DNA of 64,000 nucleotides from positions 1,674,001 through 1,738,000 of the forward strand of contig NZ_CP134152.1 of the NCBI RefSeq assembly GCF_032164335.1, written 5' to 3'. This document shows, one piece after another, positions 7,246-16,345 of the stretch (position 1 is the stretch's first letter; the number at the start of each line of letters is the position of its first letter). Both the position numbers and the translations under genes were made by a program. The notes under the pieces were generated by a model. It saw nothing but the letters and a program-made list of their open reading frames with translations. It was not told where the DNA came from and made no database searches. The DNA is from Winslowiella toletana (lineage in GTDB: Bacteria > Pseudomonadota > Gammaproteobacteria > Enterobacterales > Enterobacteriaceae).

Positions 7246-8361
7246 ATGGCAACACTGCTCAGGCCGTTTTTGCACGATCGCTTTCTTCATCTGTTAGTGG
7301 TACTGGGCGTCGTGTTAGCCTGCTTTGCTCCCTTTAGGCCAGCGGAGCTGCTCACGGCGGTCGACTGGAACACCATTATCACCCTGTGCGGTTTGCTGAT
7401 GCTGACTAAAGGTATCGAACTCAGCGGCTATTTTGACGTGTTGGGCCGCCGTTTGATCCACCGTTTTCAGCACGAGCGCACGCTTGCACTGTTTATGGTC
7501 GCCGGTGCTGCGCTACTCTCCACCTTTCTGACCAATGATGTGGCACTGTTTATTCTGGTGCCGCTGACCCTGACGCTGAGAAAGTTTTCCAGCCTGCCGG
7601 TTTCGCGGCTGATTATCTTCGAAGCGCTGGCGGTTAACGCCGGTTCGCTGCTGACGCCAATCGGTAATCCGCAAAATATTCTGTTATGGAGCCACGGCCA
7701 GCTCGGTTTTGCCGCCTTTATTCTGCAAATGCTGCCGCTGGCGGCGTTGACCCTTGCCAGCCTGTTGCTGGTAACCTGGTTCAGTTTCAGCAAAAAAACG
7801 ATACAGCGTCATACGCAGGATGAGGCCAGCGGCTGGCAGCGACCCCTGTTACTGATTTCAGTCGTGATGTATGGGGTGTTTATCGCGGCGCTGGAACTGC
7901 AACTGGCGCTATGGGCGCTGTTGTTAGTGCTGGTGGTGTTTTTCTGTATTGCCCGTCGGGTACTGCTGTCAATCGACTGGAGTTTACTGGCGGTATTTAT
8001 CGCCATGTTCATTGACGTATTTTTTCTTACCCGCTTGCCGTTATTACAGGAACCTTTACAGCATATTTCCCAGCTGGGTGACGATGGTCGTTACCTGCTG
8101 GCAATTGGCCTGTCACAAATTATCAGTAATGTTCCGGCGACCATTCTGTTGCTGAATACCCTGCCGGCCAGCACGCTGTTTGCCTGGGCGGTGAATATTG
8201 GCGGTTTTGGCCTGTTACCCGGCTCGCTGGCGAATCTGATTGCGCTGCGTATGGCGAAAGATCGGCGTATCTGGTGGAATTTTCATCTGTTCTCAATTCC
8301 AATGCTGTTATGGACCATGGCGCTGGGCTGGGGGCTATTTTTGCTGATTCACACGCCCTGA
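7246..8361 (+). CDS. ybiR: Putative anion permease YbiR (SLC13/ArsB superfamily)
   Basis: Polytopic inner-membrane protein of 371 residues (E. coli YbiR 372) with about ten to eleven hydrophobic segments. The FLTNDVALFILVPL and NAGSLLTPIGNPQNILLW stretches are the signature of the ion-transporter superfamily that includes ArsB and SLC13 carriers. A repeat of the motif, ISNVPATILLLN, occurs in the C-terminal half, consistent with inverted duplicated halves. The substrate is unknown. Its conserved place behind mntR in enterobacteria hints at a role in ion homeostasis, but this is inference. Confidence 0.9.
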   Translation: MATLLRPFLHDRFLHLLVVLGVVLACFAPFRPAELLTAVDWNTIITLCGLLMLTKGIELSGYFDVLGRRLIHRFQHERTLALFMVAGAALLSTFLTNDVALFILVPLTLTLRKFSSLPVSRLIIFEALAVNAGSLLTPIGNPQNILLWSHGQLGFAAFILQMLPLAALTLASLLLVTWFSFSKKTIQRHTQDEASGWQRPLLLISVVMYGVFIAALELQLALWALLLVLVVFFCIARRVLLSIDWSLLAVFIAMFIDVFFLTRLPLLQEPLQHISQLGDDGRYLLAIGLSQIISNVPATILLLNTLPASTLFAWAVNIGGFGLLPGSLANLIALRMAKDRRIWWNFHLFSIPMLLWTMALGWGLFLLIHTP

Positions 8362-8479
8362 TTTCGGGCTAATCTGGAATTGTAAGTAAATCCTGGCATT
8401 TGTCAGTTTTCTTCCTATTGTTAATAGCAGTTTGGGTCTTCAAGGGTTCGGTTTGAGCCTGCGGTAAACTGTGAGAACT

Positions 8480-9619
8480 ATGACAACTTCAGATAAATCT
8501 TCATCAGAACAGCACGCACGCCAGCAGGATGACGCCGATCAATCTGCTTCAGAGACACAAAACAGCGAGGAGCAACCGCGTAAGCGCCCCGGCAAAAAGC
8601 CGATCGTTATTCTGCTGATCGTGGTGGGGCTGATGGTGCTGGTGGCGCTGTGGTACTGGATTTCTACCCGCAATATCGAAACCACCGACGATGCCTTTAC
8701 CGAAGGTAATGCGGTGACCATTGCGCCGAAAGCGGCTGGCTTCGTGGTGAAGCTGTTGGTGAGCGATAATCAGAGGGTGAAGAAGGGTGATTTACTGGTA
8801 CAAATCGACCCAAGCGATGCCCGCGCCCAGCGTGAACAGGCGAAAGCGCAACTCGGTCTGGCTGTTGCTCAGCTGCATCAGGCGCAAGCCCAGCTGTCGC
8901 TATCGCGGGTGCAGTATCCGGCGCAGCGCGACCAGGCATTAGCTGACCAGGCAAAAGCGGAAGCCAGCTTAATCAATGCGCAGGCAGAGTATCGTCGCTT
9001 GCGCGGTGTTGACCCACGCGCGACCTCCCAGCGCAATATTGACAGCGCCAGCGTTCAGCTGCGCTCTGCTCAGGCGCAGCTACAGAGTGCCAAAGCGCAG
9101 GTGGAAGTTGCCTCGCAGGTACAACTGCAAATTCGTCAGCAGGAGACCAATGTCGAAGCGCGTCAGCAGCAGGTCGGGCAGGCGCAGGCACAGCTGGATA
9201 CCGCTGAACTCAATCTCTCTTACACCGATGTCCGGGCGCCTTACGATGGCTTTGTCACCAAGCGCAATGTGCAACTGGGCAGCCTGGTGCAGGCCGGCAC
9301 CTCGATGTTCTCGCTGGTCTCATCCGAAGTGTGGGTGACGGCAAACTTCAAAGAGTCGCAGCTGGAGCGTATGCGTCCGGGCAATAAAGTTGAAATCAGC
9401 GTTGATGCCTGGCCGGATATGAAGCTGGAAGGGCACATCGACAGTATTCAGATGGGTTCAGGATCGCGTTTCTCGACTTTCCCGGCCGAGAATGCCACCG
9501 GAAACTTTGTCAAAATTGTGCAGCGCGTGCCGGTGAAAATCGTGATTGATAAAGGTCTCGATGTGAACAAACCGCTGCCGCTCGGCCTGTCGGTAGAACC
9601 GAAGGTCACGCTGGAATGA
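8480..9619 (+). CDS. HlyD/EmrA-family periplasmic adaptor of an MFS efflux pump
   Basis: Membrane-fusion protein that links an inner-membrane MFS exporter to an outer-membrane channel. It has a charged N-terminus rich in Gln, Glu and Lys, one membrane segment (about residues 40-60), then NIETTDDAFTEGNAVTIAPK, the EmrA/HlyD biotinyl-lipoyl motif. A Gln/Ala-rich coiled-coil hairpin covers about residues 115-245. The second lipoyl half has VRAPYDGFVTKRNVQLGSLV, followed by a beta-barrel domain. The ATG at 8480 is preferred to a GTG nine bases earlier; neither has a strong ribosome site. It overlaps the next gene by four bases (ATGA). It is not E. coli emrA itself. Confidence 0.92.
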   Translation: MTTSDKSSSEQHARQQDDADQSASETQNSEEQPRKRPGKKPIVILLIVVGLMVLVALWYWISTRNIETTDDAFTEGNAVTIAPKAAGFVVKLLVSDNQRVKKGDLLVQIDPSDARAQREQAKAQLGLAVAQLHQAQAQLSLSRVQYPAQRDQALADQAKAEASLINAQAEYRRLRGVDPRATSQRNIDSASVQLRSAQAQLQSAKAQVEVASQVQLQIRQQETNVEARQQQVGQAQAQLDTAELNLSYTDVRAPYDGFVTKRNVQLGSLVQAGTSMFSLVSSEVWVTANFKESQLERMRPGNKVEISVDAWPDMKLEGHIDSIQMGSGSRFSTFPAENATGNFVKIVQRVPVKIVIDKGLDVNKPLPLGLSVEPKVTLE

Positions 9620-11184
9620 GTGATAGCCAGAGCTGGAAACCCACCAGTAATCCCTGGCTGGTGGCGATGACCGTCACGCTGGCGGTGTTTATGGAAATCC
9701 TCGATACCACCATTGTTAACGTGGCGCTGCCGCACGTGGCCGGCTCGCTCTCGTCCAGCTACAGCGAATCGACCTGGGTTCTCACCTCCTATCTGGTCGC
9801 CAACGGCATTGTGTTGCCGCTCTCGGCATTTCTCAGCCGGGTATTTGGCCGTAAACAGTTCTTTATGATCTGCATTGTGATGTTTACCGTCTGTTCATTC
9901 CTGTGCGGAATCGCCACTGAACTGTGGCAAATTATCCTGTTCCGCATTCTGCAGGGCTTTTTCGGCGGCGGTTTACAGCCGGTGCAGCAGTCGGTACTGC
10001 TTGATTACTTTAAGCCGGAAGATCGCGGTAAAGCTTTTGGCCTGTCGTCGATTGCGATTATTGTGGCGCCGATTGTCGGCCCGACGCTCGGCGGCTGGAT
10101 CACCGATAACTACAGCTGGCGCTGGGTCTTTTTAATCAATATTCCGGTCGGCATCCTGACGGTGCTGGCCATTTATCAGCTGCTGGAAGATCCGCCGTGG
10201 GAGCGTAAGTGGGCGAAAAGTAAGCTGCGGATTGATTATATCGGCATCAGTCTGATCACTCTCGGCCTCGGCTGCTTACAGGTGATGCTGGATCGCGGTG
10301 AAGATGACGACTGGTTCTCTTCCGGCTTTATCCAGCTGTTTGCGGTGCTGACCGCCATCGGCCTGGTTGGCGCGATTTACTGGCTGATGTATGCGAAAAA
10401 ACCGGTGGTGGATATTCGCTGCCTGAAAGATCGTAACTTTGCGGTTTCCAGCCTGCTGATGGCGGGAATGGCGATGATTCTCTACGGTAGCTCGGTGGTT
10501 CTGCCGCAGCTGGCGCAGCAGGATTTGGGCTATACCGCGACCTGGTCCGGGCTGGTGCTGTCGCCGGGCGCCATCCTGGTAGTGATGACCATTCCGTTGG
10601 TGTTGAAGCTAATGCCCGTGGTGCAAACGCGCTGGATTATCGCCTTCGGCTTCACTCTGCTCTGCCTGTCGATGTTCTACTCGATGCGGCTGACGCCGGA
10701 TGTGGATTTCACTACGCTGGCGATGATGCGCAGCGCGCAGTCAATCGGGCTGGGCTTTTTGTTTGTCCCGCTGACCACTATCGCGTTTATCTCGATCCCG
10801 CAGCGGCTGAATGCTGATGCGGCGGCGCTGTTTACCATGTTTCGCAATGTCGCCGGCTCAATCGGCATTTCGCTGTCGACGGCGGCAATTACCGAACGCT
10901 CACAGGTGCGAACTGCCACGATGGCACACACTATGACGCCGCTGAATGAGCCGTTTAATCTGACCGTCGAGCGCTGGGCGCAGGCGATCCGCGACTTCAC
11001 CAGCGCAGTCGGCGATCCGGTAACGTTAGCCACCGGCCAGCTGTATCAGGAGATGGTGGCGCAGGCGCGCATTCTGGCTTATATCGATGTATTTATGGGG
11101 CTGGGAATTGTCGCGCTGATTATGATTCCATTTTGTTTACTGCTTTCGCCGATTAAGAGCGAAGGTAGCGCAGGAGCACACTGA
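9616..11184 (+). CDS. DHA2-family MFS multidrug exporter (EmrB/QacA type)
   Basis: Proton-driven drug exporter with 14 predicted membrane segments, 522 residues. It shows the DHA2 motifs LDTTIVNVALPHVAGSL in segment 1, WVLTSYLVANGIVLPLSAF in segment 2, the loop 2-3 motif GRKQFF, and motif C-like GPTLGGWITDNYSWRWVFLI in segment 5. It sits between the adaptor gene (4-nt overlap) and the outer-membrane factor (1-nt gap), so the three form one operon and surely one pump. The substrate cannot be read from sequence; relatives export hydrophobic acids, uncouplers and antibiotics. No E. coli counterpart exists at this locus. Confidence 0.93.
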   Translation: MSDSQSWKPTSNPWLVAMTVTLAVFMEILDTTIVNVALPHVAGSLSSSYSESTWVLTSYLVANGIVLPLSAFLSRVFGRKQFFMICIVMFTVCSFLCGIATELWQIILFRILQGFFGGGLQPVQQSVLLDYFKPEDRGKAFGLSSIAIIVAPIVGPTLGGWITDNYSWRWVFLINIPVGILTVLAIYQLLEDPPWERKWAKSKLRIDYIGISLITLGLGCLQVMLDRGEDDDWFSSGFIQLFAVLTAIGLVGAIYWLMYAKKPVVDIRCLKDRNFAVSSLLMAGMAMILYGSSVVLPQLAQQDLGYTATWSGLVLSPGAILVVMTIPLVLKLMPVVQTRWIIAFGFTLLCLSMFYSMRLTPDVDFTTLAMMRSAQSIGLGFLFVPLTTIAFISIPQRLNADAAALFTMFRNVAGSIGISLSTAAITERSQVRTATMAHTMTPLNEPFNLTVERWAQAIRDFTSAVGDPVTLATGQLYQEMVAQARILAYIDVFMGLGIVALIMIPFCLLLSPIKSEGSAGAH

Positions 11185-11185
11185 T

Positions 11186-12742
11186 ATGACTCTTATAACG
11201 CGCGCGCAGTTGCCGGTGCGTAGCAGCCTGGCGCTTGCTCTGGCACTGGCGCTCTCATCTTGCACCGTCGGGCCAGACTACCAGGCACCGAAAACCGAGA
11301 CCCGCGCCAGCTATCAGGGAATGAAAGCGGGTGAGGTGTCGTCACCGCTGGCGGCGTCGACCGATCCTGACTGGTGGAAGTCATTTAACGATCCTCAGCT
11401 GGATAGTCTGATAGAGCGGGCCATCGCCGGTAATCTTTCGCTGCAACAGGCGGTATTGCGCATTGCCGGTGCGCGTGAGCAGTTGTCACAAGCGCGGGGC
11501 GGCTGGTTTCCCAGCGTGAATGCCAAAGCAGGTATGACGCGTCAGCAACTGGGATTGAAAGGCGAGCTGGAGTCGAACGGGGTTTACGATCGGCTGGGTG
11601 AGGTCGATCCGCAAGTGCGTACTGCGCTCGACGGACTTAGCCGACCAATCAATATCTACCAGGGCAGTTTCGATGCGGCCTGGGAGCTGGATATGTGGGG
11701 CAAGGTTCGCCGCCAGGTTGAGATGGCAGGTGCTCAGCAGCAGGCGTCGGTCGAGAGTCGCAACGATGCGCTGGTCTCGCTGGAAGCGGAAGTGGCGCGG
11801 GCTTATATGCAGCTGCGCGGTGCGCAGGCCATCACCAGCACCTTACAAACGCAAATTGATGTGGCGACAGAAACGCTGAAGCTGACGCAAAGTCAGCAGC
11901 GCAACGGCCTGGCGCCGCAGATGGACGTCGAGAATGCCCGAGCGCAGCAGAGTTTATTACGCGCTCAGCTGCCACAATACCAGGCACAGGTGCAGCAGGC
12001 GATGAACGGTCTGGCAGTATTGCTCGGTAAACCACCCGGCGCACTGGATGCAGAGCTGAACGCCAGCAAGGCGATGCCAAAACTGCCGGCGGCGGTGCCG
12101 GTGGGAGTACCATCGCAACTGGCGCGGCGTCGTCCGGATGTGCGTCAGGCGGAGGCCAACCTGCATGCGGCCACCGCTAATATTGGCGTCTCAGTGGCGC
12201 AGCTGTTTCCGAGCGTATCGTTGACCGGAGAGCTTGGCGTGCGTAATAGCCACGCCAATTATCTTGATGACTGGAGCAGCCATTTTTACAGCTTCGGCCC
12301 GTCGGTTTCGATACCGATTTTTCAGGGAGGACGGCTGGTTTCCAGCGTGAAACTGGCGCGCGCGCAGCAGGCCAGCGCGGCACTGGGTTATCGTCAGGCG
12401 GTGCTGACGGCATTACAGGACGTGGAAAATGCGCTGGTCAGTTACCGCACCGATCAGCAACAGGTTGCTGGCCTTGATGAAACGGTAGCGGCGTTACAAA
12501 ACGCTTTTGATCTGGCAGATGACAGCTATCGTAAAGGGATTTCAACCTTTATCGACGTGCTGGATGTACAACGCCAGCTGTCGCAGGCGAAGCAGCAGGC
12601 AGAGCAGGCGCGGGTGCAGACCAGTCTTGATCTGGTCGCGTTGTATAAAGCGCTGGGCGGCGGCTGGGAGCCGTATCAGAACGTGACATTGCCGAAGTAT
12701 TCGGTATTTGGTCCGATGGAAACCGCAGCGACTCAACCTTAA
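11186..12742 (+). CDS. NodT-family outer-membrane efflux lipoprotein
   Basis: Outer-membrane factor (TolC-like channel) of the RND/MFS tripartite type, 518 residues. The signal peptide ends in the lipobox LSSC, followed by TVGPDYQAP, the usual start of NodT-family proteins. Two OEP repeats follow: a first with NDPQLDSLIERAIAGNLSL and a second with GRLVSSVKLARAQQASAALGYR. The AELGxRN-like strand GELGVRNSHANY marks the beta-barrel. It closes the efflux operon, followed by a GC-rich hairpin. Carrying a dedicated channel means the pump need not use TolC. Confidence 0.93.
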   Translation: MTLITRAQLPVRSSLALALALALSSCTVGPDYQAPKTETRASYQGMKAGEVSSPLAASTDPDWWKSFNDPQLDSLIERAIAGNLSLQQAVLRIAGAREQLSQARGGWFPSVNAKAGMTRQQLGLKGELESNGVYDRLGEVDPQVRTALDGLSRPINIYQGSFDAAWELDMWGKVRRQVEMAGAQQQASVESRNDALVSLEAEVARAYMQLRGAQAITSTLQTQIDVATETLKLTQSQQRNGLAPQMDVENARAQQSLLRAQLPQYQAQVQQAMNGLAVLLGKPPGALDAELNASKAMPKLPAAVPVGVPSQLARRRPDVRQAEANLHAATANIGVSVAQLFPSVSLTGELGVRNSHANYLDDWSSHFYSFGPSVSIPIFQGGRLVSSVKLARAQQASAALGYRQAVLTALQDVENALVSYRTDQQQVAGLDETVAALQNAFDLADDSYRKGISTFIDVLDVQRQLSQAKQQAEQARVQTSLDLVALYKALGGGWEPYQNVTLPKYSVFGPMETAATQP

Positions 12743-12771
12743 CGCTGAATATTTTCTTCGTTTCTTCCCCA

Positions 12772-12791
12772 GGGCGGCGATCTGGCCGCCC
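12772..12791 (+). terminator. Hairpin after the efflux operon
   Basis: Perfect 7-bp stem GGGCGGC/GCCGCCC with a 6-nt loop, 30 nt past the stop codon. The following GATAATCTTCTCTTC is only moderately T-rich, so it is a probable but weak intrinsic terminator. Confidence 0.55.
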
Positions 12792-13111
12792 GATAATCTT
12801 CTCTTCACGTTTTTTTTCTTCGTCACTGCCCGTTTTACCGGGATGAAGTGAAATATAAAATTCATATTTTATTTTTAGTGAAATTCGATACGCATATTAA
12901 GCAGCAGTCTCTGACACTTAAGACAAGCACCCAAAGGCAATAATGTGCTTTTTATCACAAATTAAGCGCTGCCTTATGACCTGCACCACAAAATTTAATT
13001 TTCATCGTTAATTAAAATGAAAATATCAGTCTAAATTAAGGCGCGAACTGAGTGAATATTGCTTCTGTGGATGTTGCTCAGGTTTTCTTTCAACCAGGGG
13101 CGAGTTTCAGC
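12792..13111. other. AT-rich control region upstream of the sugar porter
   Basis: Spacer of about 320 bases with no convincing ORF. It holds a CRP-type site (12944-12959) and two AT-rich palindromes: ATAAAAT/ATTTTAT with a 4-nt spacer (12855-12872) and ATTTTCAT/ATGAAAAT with an 11-nt spacer (12998-13024). The second lies where promoter and operator would be expected. An in-frame GTG at 13052 lacks a well-placed ribosome site. Confidence 0.5.
12944..12959 (+). promoter_or_regulatory. CRP-type binding site upstream of the sugar porter
   Basis: TGTGC-TTTTTA-TCACA matches the CRP consensus TGTGA-N6-TCACA at nine of ten core bases. It lies about 160 bp before the chosen ATG of the downstream sugar transporter, consistent with catabolite control of a sugar uptake gene. 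The promoter itself could not be fixed. Confidence 0.6.
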
Positions 13112-14593
13112 ATGGTAAAAGAACAATACATTTCACCCAACAAAGCGTCGGGGCCGAACAGCAATACGCGGACCGAGCCTTTTGTTAAGGTGATTGCGGC
13201 AGTGGCAACATTAGGTGGATTACTGTTTGGTTACGATACCGGCGTGATTTCCGGCGCGTTGCTGTTTATGGGGGACGAACTGCATCTGACGCCTTTCACA
13301 ACGGGCCTGGTAACCAGCTCGCTGCTGTTTGGTGCGGCCTTCGGTGCACTGGCTTCAGGCCATTTTGCCGCGGCTGCCGGACGTAAGAAAATTATTCTGA
13401 TCCTCGCGATCATCTTTGCCATCGGTGGCACCGGTTCTGCGCTGGCCCCTGATGTTAACTGGATGATTTTCTTCCGTCTGGTTCTGGGCGTGGCGGTCGG
13501 CGGTGCCGCAGCCACCGTGCCGGTGTATATCGCCGAGATTGCGCCCGCCAACAAGCGCGGTCAGCTGGTTACGCTACAGGAGCTGATGATCGTTTCCGGT
13601 CAGATGCTGGCGTATATCTCCAATGCCGGTTTCAATCATATGTGGGGCGGCGAGCACACCTGGCGCTGGATGCTGGCGGTAGCCACCATTCCGGCAGTAT
13701 TGCTGTGGTTTGGCATGATGTTTATGCCGGATACGCCGCGCTGGTATGCGATGAAGGGGCGTTTAGCCGATGCGCGTCGCGTGCTGGAGCGCACCCGTGC
13801 TAAAGAGGACGTTGAGTGGGAGCTGACGGAGATCGAAGAGACGCTGGAAGAGCAGCGCGATTTCGGCAAACCAGGCCTGCGCGATTTGAAAACCCCGTGG
13901 TTATTTAAACTGTTCCTGATTGGTATTGGTATCGCGGTGATCCAGCAGCTGACCGGAGTGAATACCATTATGTATTACGCCCCGACGATGTTGACTGCGG
14001 TCGGCATGAGCAATGATTCGGCGCTGGTCGCCACCATTGCTAACGGCGTTATTTCGGTATTAATGACCTTTGTCGGCATCTGGCTGCTGGGGAAAATTGG
14101 CCGCCGTACCATGGTAAAGATTGGCCAGTTTGGCTGTACCGCCTGCCTGTTCTTTATCGGCGCGGTCAGCTATCTGATGCCGGAAACGATCAATGGTCAG
14201 CCGGATGTACTGCGCGGTTATATGGTGCTGCTGGGAATGCTGATGTTTCTCAGCTTCCAGCAAGGTGCGCTGTCGCCGGTAACCTGGCTGCTGCTATCGG
14301 AAATCTTTCCGACACGGCTGCGCGGCATCTTTATGGGCGGCGCGGTGTTTGCCATGTGGATCGCCAACTTTATGATTTCACTGGCCTTCCCGATATTGCT
14401 GGCGGCAGTCGGCCTGTCCGGCGCGTTCTTTATCTTCGGCCTGATTGGCATTGCCGGGGCGATCTTTGTGATGAAATGCATTCCGGAAACCCGCAACCGC
14501 AGCCTCGAGCAGATTGAACACTATCTGCATGACTGGCTAAGTGATGACAAGGAAACCCGACGGACAGCCGCGCCGGTTAAGCAGAAGGCGTAA
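13112..14593 (+). CDS. Sugar porter, MFS (IolT/GalP/XylE-like)
   Basis: Proton-coupled sugar uptake carrier of the major facilitator sugar porter family, 493 residues and 12 membrane segments. Diagnostic motifs are GGLLFGYDTGVISGALLFM in segment 1, the GRKK loop 2-3 motif, PVYIAEIAPANKRGQLVTLQ, PDTPRWYAMKGR, the QQLTGVNTIMYYAP sugar-binding segment 7, LLSEIFPTRLRGIFMG, and PETRNRSLEQIE at the C-terminus. The overall look is closest to bacterial myo-inositol carriers of the IolT type, but galactose, xylose or other sugars cannot be excluded. The ATG at 13112 with upstream GGGGCGAG is preferred to the GTG at 13052. No catabolic genes adjoin it. Confidence 0.88.
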   Translation: MVKEQYISPNKASGPNSNTRTEPFVKVIAAVATLGGLLFGYDTGVISGALLFMGDELHLTPFTTGLVTSSLLFGAAFGALASGHFAAAAGRKKIILILAIIFAIGGTGSALAPDVNWMIFFRLVLGVAVGGAAATVPVYIAEIAPANKRGQLVTLQELMIVSGQMLAYISNAGFNHMWGGEHTWRWMLAVATIPAVLLWFGMMFMPDTPRWYAMKGRLADARRVLERTRAKEDVEWELTEIEETLEEQRDFGKPGLRDLKTPWLFKLFLIGIGIAVIQQLTGVNTIMYYAPTMLTAVGMSNDSALVATIANGVISVLMTFVGIWLLGKIGRRTMVKIGQFGCTACLFFIGAVSYLMPETINGQPDVLRGYMVLLGMLMFLSFQQGALSPVTWLLLSEIFPTRLRGIFMGGAVFAMWIANFMISLAFPILLAAVGLSGAFFIFGLIGIAGAIFVMKCIPETRNRSLEQIEHYLHDWLSDDKETRRTAAPVKQKA

Positions 14594-14601
14594 TCGTTAT
14601 C

Positions 14602-14631
14602 AAACCGGCGGTATTCGCCGCCCGGTTTTTT
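14602..14631 (+). terminator. Rho-independent terminator of the sugar porter gene
   Basis: Stem AAACCGG/CCGGTTT enclosing an inner CGGC-type pairing, followed by six T. It lies about 10 nt after the stop codon and just before the ybiT promoter region. Confidence 0.85.
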
Positions 14632-14686
14632 ATGGCATAATGCGCGTTGAATCACATTCCACTTCTTCAACCGTAAGGCAATCCCT

Positions 14687-16282
14687 GTGCTAGTTTCCAG
14701 CAACGTCACCATGCAGTTTGGCAGTAAGCCGCTGTTCGAAAACATCTCTGTCAAATTTGGCGGCGGTAACCGCTACGGCCTGATTGGCGCTAACGGCAGC
14801 GGCAAATCAACCTTTATGAAAATCCTCGGCGGCGATCTGGTCCCGTCCGGCGGTAATGTTTCCCTCGATCCGAATGAGCGTATTGGTAAGCTGCGCCAGG
14901 ATCAGTTCGCCTTTGAGAAATTCAGCGTGCTCGACACGGTGATCATGGGTCATCATGAACTGTGGGAAGTGAAGGAAGAGCGTGACCGTATTTACGCACT
15001 GCCGGAAATGAGTGAAGAAGATGGCTATAAAGTGGCCGATCTGGAAGTGAAATACGGCGAAATGGATGGCTACACCGCAGAAGCGCGCGCCGGAGAACTG
15101 TTACTCGGCGTCGGCATTCCGCTGGAGCAGCACTACGGCCCAATGAGCGAAGTGGCTCCCGGCTGGAAACTGCGTGTGCTGTTGGCACAGGCGCTGTTTT
15201 CAAACCCGGAAATTCTGCTGCTCGACGAACCGACCAACAACCTGGATATCGATACCATCCGTTGGCTGGAGCAGGTGCTGAATGAACGTAACAGCACCAT
15301 GATCATTATTTCGCATGACCGTCACTTCCTTAACATGGTCTGCACCCATATGGCTGACCTTGATTACGGCGAGCTGCGCGTTTATCCGGGCAACTACGAC
15401 GAATATATGACCGCGGCTACCCAGTCGCGTGAGCGCTTGCTGTCGGATAACGCCAAGAAAAAAGCGCAGATTAACGAACTGCAGTCGTTCGTCAGCCGCT
15501 TTAGTGCCAACGCCTCAAAATCTCGTCAGGCGACTTCACGTGCTAAACAGATTGATAAAATCAAGCTGGAAGAGGTGAAAGCCTCCAGCCGTCAGAACCC
15601 GTTTATGCGTTTCGAGCAGGACAAGAAACTGTTCCGTAATGCGCTGCAACTTGAAAACCTGACCAAAGGTTTTGATAACGGTCCGCTGTTCAAAAATCTC
15701 AACCTGCTGGTGGAAGTGGGTGAGAAGGTGGCGATTATCGGTGCCAACGGTATCGGTAAAACTACCCTGCTGAAAACGCTGGTTGGCGATCTGCTGCCGG
15801 ACAGCGGTGAAGTAAAATGGTCAGAAAACGCCAGCATTGGTTACTACGCGCAGGATCACGCCGCTGACTTTGATAACGATTTGAATGTGTTTGACTGGAT
15901 GAGCCAGTGGATGCAGGGCAACGATGACGAGCAGGTGGTTCGTGGTATTCTCGGTCGTCTGCTGTTCAGCCAGGATGATATCAAGAAGCCAGCTAAAGTG
16001 CTGTCCGGTGGAGAAAAGGGCCGCATGCTGTTTGGTAAGCTGATGATGGAACGTCCAAATATCCTGATTATGGATGAACCCACCAACCACCTGGATATGG
16101 AATCTATCGAATCGCTGAACATGGCGCTGGAGATGTACGAAGGCACCTTAATCTTCGTTTCCCATGACCGTGAATTCGTCAGCTCACTGGCCAGCCGCGT
16201 GATTGAGATTACCCCGAACAAGGTTATCGACTTTACCGGCAACTACGAAGATTACCTGCGCAGCAAAGGCGTGGATAACTGA
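14687..16282 (+). CDS. ybiT: ABC-F ATPase YbiT
   Basis: Cytosolic ABC-F protein with two nucleotide-binding domains and no membrane part, acting on ribosomes; YbiT is one of four E. coli ABC-F proteins. It has 531 residues (E. coli 530). The first Walker A is GANGSGKST (residues 34-42), with Walker [12 protein letters not shown]. The linker of about residues 245-310 is Lys/Arg-rich. The second Walker A is GANGIGKTT near residue 350, with Walker [12 protein letters not shown] and signature LSGGEKGR. It starts with GTG, with TAAGG 8 nt upstream, as in E. coli. It has its own terminator and is convergent with moeB. Confidence 0.97.
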   Translation: MLVSSNVTMQFGSKPLFENISVKFGGGNRYGLIGANGSGKSTFMKILGGDLVPSGGNVSLDPNERIGKLRQDQFAFEKFSVLDTVIMGHHELWEVKEERDRIYALPEMSEEDGYKVADLEVKYGEMDGYTAEARAGELLLGVGIPLEQHYGPMSEVAPGWKLRVLLAQALFSNPEILLLDEPTNNLDIDTIRWLEQVLNERNSTMIIISHDRHFLNMVCTHMADLDYGELRVYPGNYDEYMTAATQSRERLLSDNAKKKAQINELQSFVSRFSANASKSRQATSRAKQIDKIKLEEVKASSRQNPFMRFEQDKKLFRNALQLENLTKGFDNGPLFKNLNLLVEVGEKVAIIGANGIGKTTLLKTLVGDLLPDSGEVKWSENASIGYYAQDHAADFDNDLNVFDWMSQWMQGNDDEQVVRGILGRLLFSQDDIKKPAKVLSGGEKGRMLFGKLMMERPNILIMDEPTNHLDMESIESLNMALEMYEGTLIFVSHDREFVSSLASRVIEITPNKVIDFTGNYEDYLRSKGVDN

Positions 16283-16287
16283 TTGAT

Positions 16288-16312
16288 AAGGTGGCGATAA
16301 CGCCACCTTTTT
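16288..16312 (+). terminator. Terminator between ybiT and moeB
   Basis: Perfect 9-bp stem AAGGTGGCG/CGCCACCTT with an ATAA loop and five T on the plus strand, directly after the ybiT stop. Confidence 0.88.
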
Positions 16313-16345
16313 CTTCCAGGGGCGCCGTTCCCGGCTCCTCTTGAT

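Noticed and set aside
13052-13111. GTG start giving a longer sugar porter
   Set aside because: The extra 20 residues lack the usual sugar-porter N-terminus and the GTG has no well-placed ribosome site; the ATG at 13112 does.
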